Source: an uncultured Erysipelotrichaceae bacterium
GTDB lineage: Bacteria > Bacillota_I > Bacilli_A > Erysipelotrichales > Coprobacillaceae
Assembly (NCBI GenBank): GCA_910588075.1
Contig: CAJUOS010000071.1
Location: 1-7,159 of the forward strand
Direction of reading: 5' to 3'
DNA length: 7,159 nucleotides
A model generated the notes under the pieces. That model was given only the letters and a program-made list of their open reading frames with translations. It was not told the origin of the DNA and did no database searches. This document shows positions 6,124 through 7,159 of the stretch, piece by piece; within the stretch, counting starts at the first letter, position 1; the number at the start of each line of letters is the position of its first letter. The translations under genes and the position numbers were made by a program.

Positions 6124-7032
6124 ATGAATAAAAAGTTATTAGCGAAAACTGCTTTATTAAGTGGAATGGTTATTGGTTTTACAAGTATTTGTGCAATTGA
6201 TATAATTTGTAAAAGAGTTTCAAAAAAGAAAGAAAATGATTTAAATCATTTATCACCTGAAATATTAGATTGGATTAATGAACAAAGCTTTGAAGAACTT
6301 TCTATACAATCTGATGATGGTTTAACTTTACATGCTCAATTATTAAAATCTCCTCATCAAACAGATAAAGTCTTGATTGCTATTCATGGTTACCATTCTT
6401 ATAATTTAAAAGAATATGCTCATTATTTAAAGTTTTATCATGATTTAGGCTTTCATATTCTATTACCTGATAATAGAGCTCATGGAAAAAGTGAAGGTAA
6501 ATATGTTGGTTTTGGTTGGTTAGATAGATTAGATTGTATAAAATGGATTTATAAAATAAAAGAATATTTTCATAGAGACTTACAAGTTGTACTACATGGT
6601 ATTTCTATGGGAAGTGCTACTGTTTTAATGGCAAGTGGAGAAGACTTACCTAATGATGTTAAATGTATTATTTCTGATTGTGGTTTTACAAGTGTATATG
6701 ATGAGTTAAAACATGAATCTAAAAATCATCAAATTATTTCAAGTCTCATTCTTCCTACTGCAACATTATTGAGTAAAAAAAGGGTTGGATATAGTTTTAA
6801 AGAAGCTTCTACCATAGAACAAGTAAAAAAATCTAAGACACCTACTTTATTTATTCATGGTGATCAAGATGATTTTGTTCCAACATATATGGCTTATGAT
6901 TTATATAATGCCTGTGCTGCTGACAAAGATTTATTAATTGTTGAAGGGGCTAAACATGCTGAAAGTTATTTAGTAAATCAAGAATTATGTGAAAAAACAA
7001 TTGTTGAATTTATGCAACAATATATAAGATAA
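6124..7032 (+). CDS. Membrane-anchored alpha/beta hydrolase, YqkD-like
   Basis: The product has 302 residues. I chose the ATG at 6124 because AAAGGA (6109-6114) stands 9 bases upstream and a Lys-containing start (MNKKLLAK) leads into a membrane segment at about residues 9-28; the frame stays open back to 6061, but that part covers the likely promoter. The catalytic domain has an HG pair (H88-G89) at the oxyanion region, PDNRAHGKSEG (115-125), the nucleophile elbow G159-I-S161-M-G163, the acid D249 in GDQDDFVP, and H278 in GAKHAES, giving a complete Ser-Asp-His triad. The stretch VGFGWLDRLDCIKWI and the SDCGFTSVYDE block match the Bacillus YqkD type of uncharacterised hydrolases (serine aminopeptidase S33/Hydrolase_4 clan). 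It is probably anchored by its N-terminus with the domain outside the membrane. The substrate is unknown; an esterase or peptidase is plausible. It is transcribed away from the regulators and ends in its own terminator. Confidence 0.87.
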   Translation: MNKKLLAKTALLSGMVIGFTSICAIDIICKRVSKKKENDLNHLSPEILDWINEQSFEELSIQSDDGLTLHAQLLKSPHQTDKVLIAIHGYHSYNLKEYAHYLKFYHDLGFHILLPDNRAHGKSEGKYVGFGWLDRLDCIKWIYKIKEYFHRDLQVVLHGISMGSATVLMASGEDLPNDVKCIISDCGFTSVYDELKHESKNHQIISSLILPTATLLSKKRVGYSFKEASTIEQVKKSKTPTLFIHGDQDDFVPTYMAYDLYNACAADKDLLIVEGAKHAESYLVNQELCEKTIVEFMQQYIR

Positions 7033-7060
7033 AAGAGGATAATTTCATTTATCCTCTTTT
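7031..7060. terminator. Bidirectional terminator between convergent genes
   Basis: AAAAGAGGATAA (7031-7042) pairs perfectly over 12 bp with TTATCCTCTTTT (7049-7060) around a 6-base loop. The A-run on one arm and T-run on the other give a U tail in either direction. It overlaps the last two bases of the hydrolase stop codon and lies 50 bases past the stop of the convergent gene at the right edge. Confidence 0.85.
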
Positions 7061-7110
7061 GTATAAACTTTAAAATAAGGGAGTTCATTTTATATTAATT
7101 ATTATTTTAT

Positions 7111-7159
7111 TTAAAGATCTTCACCATTTGTAGCGATGACTGTTTTATACCATTCAAAT
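7111..7159 (-). CDS. C-terminus of a probable GH1 6-phospho-beta-glucosidase (partial)
   Basis: The last 15 codons of a minus-strand gene are visible: FEWYKTVIATNGEDL then TAA at 7111-7113. The ending WYK-x-VI-A-(T/S)-NGE-x-L is what I recognise from the C-terminus of glycoside hydrolase family 1 6-phospho-beta-glucosidases (BglA/BglH/AscB type), which cleave PTS-imported phosphorylated beta-glucosides in the cytoplasm. The rest of the gene is outside the window, so this is a tail-only identification. Its convergent position before a shared terminator fits a real gene end. Confidence 0.6.
   Translation of the reverse strand, partial: FEWYKTVIATNGEDL

Overview
The window is strongly AT-rich. 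It carries Gram-positive-type secretion signals, a C-terminal wall-sorting-like tail, strong Shine-Dalgarno (SD) sites, RpiR-type regulators and a short tail that looks like a phospho-beta-glucosidase. I infer a low-GC Firmicute, probably a gut-type Erysipelotrichia/Coprobacillaceae or related clostridial lineage. That placement rests on style rather than on a marker gene.

Layout. Bases 1-559 (minus) hold the N-terminal 186 residues of a secreted Cys/His-repeat surface protein that runs off the left edge. Bases 560-921 are non-coding and hold that gene's hairpin-bearing leader, its promoter (TTGACA-N17-TATCCT) with a palindrome over the -10, and the terminator of the next gene. Bases 922-4374 (minus) encode a 1150-residue exported protein made of two diverged tandem copies of a metallo-beta-lactamase (MBL) fold unit, each with a full set of metal ligands, ending in a sortase-like tail with VKTSD in place of LPxTG. 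Bases 4483-5993 (minus) are two RpiR/MurR-like regulator genes sharing one base (TAATG), ended by a hairpin terminator that includes the last codons. Divergently, 6124-7032 (plus) encodes a membrane-anchored alpha/beta hydrolase of the YqkD type, followed by a bidirectional terminator. Bases 7111-7159 (minus) are the last 15 codons of what looks like a GH1 6-phospho-beta-glucosidase.

How the genes may work together (inference). Two adjacent minus-strand genes make cell-surface proteins, and the regulator pair sits just upstream of the larger one. RpiR-family proteins usually sense phosphorylated sugars, and the right-edge enzyme would act on such sugars, so the locus may couple sugar status to surface hydrolase production. 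A 10-base word (TTATGTATAC) occurs both in the upstream region of the MBL gene and over the start of the first regulator gene, and could be a shared operator, although chance is not excluded. The substrate of the double MBL protein cannot be read from the sequence. It is the most unusual item here.
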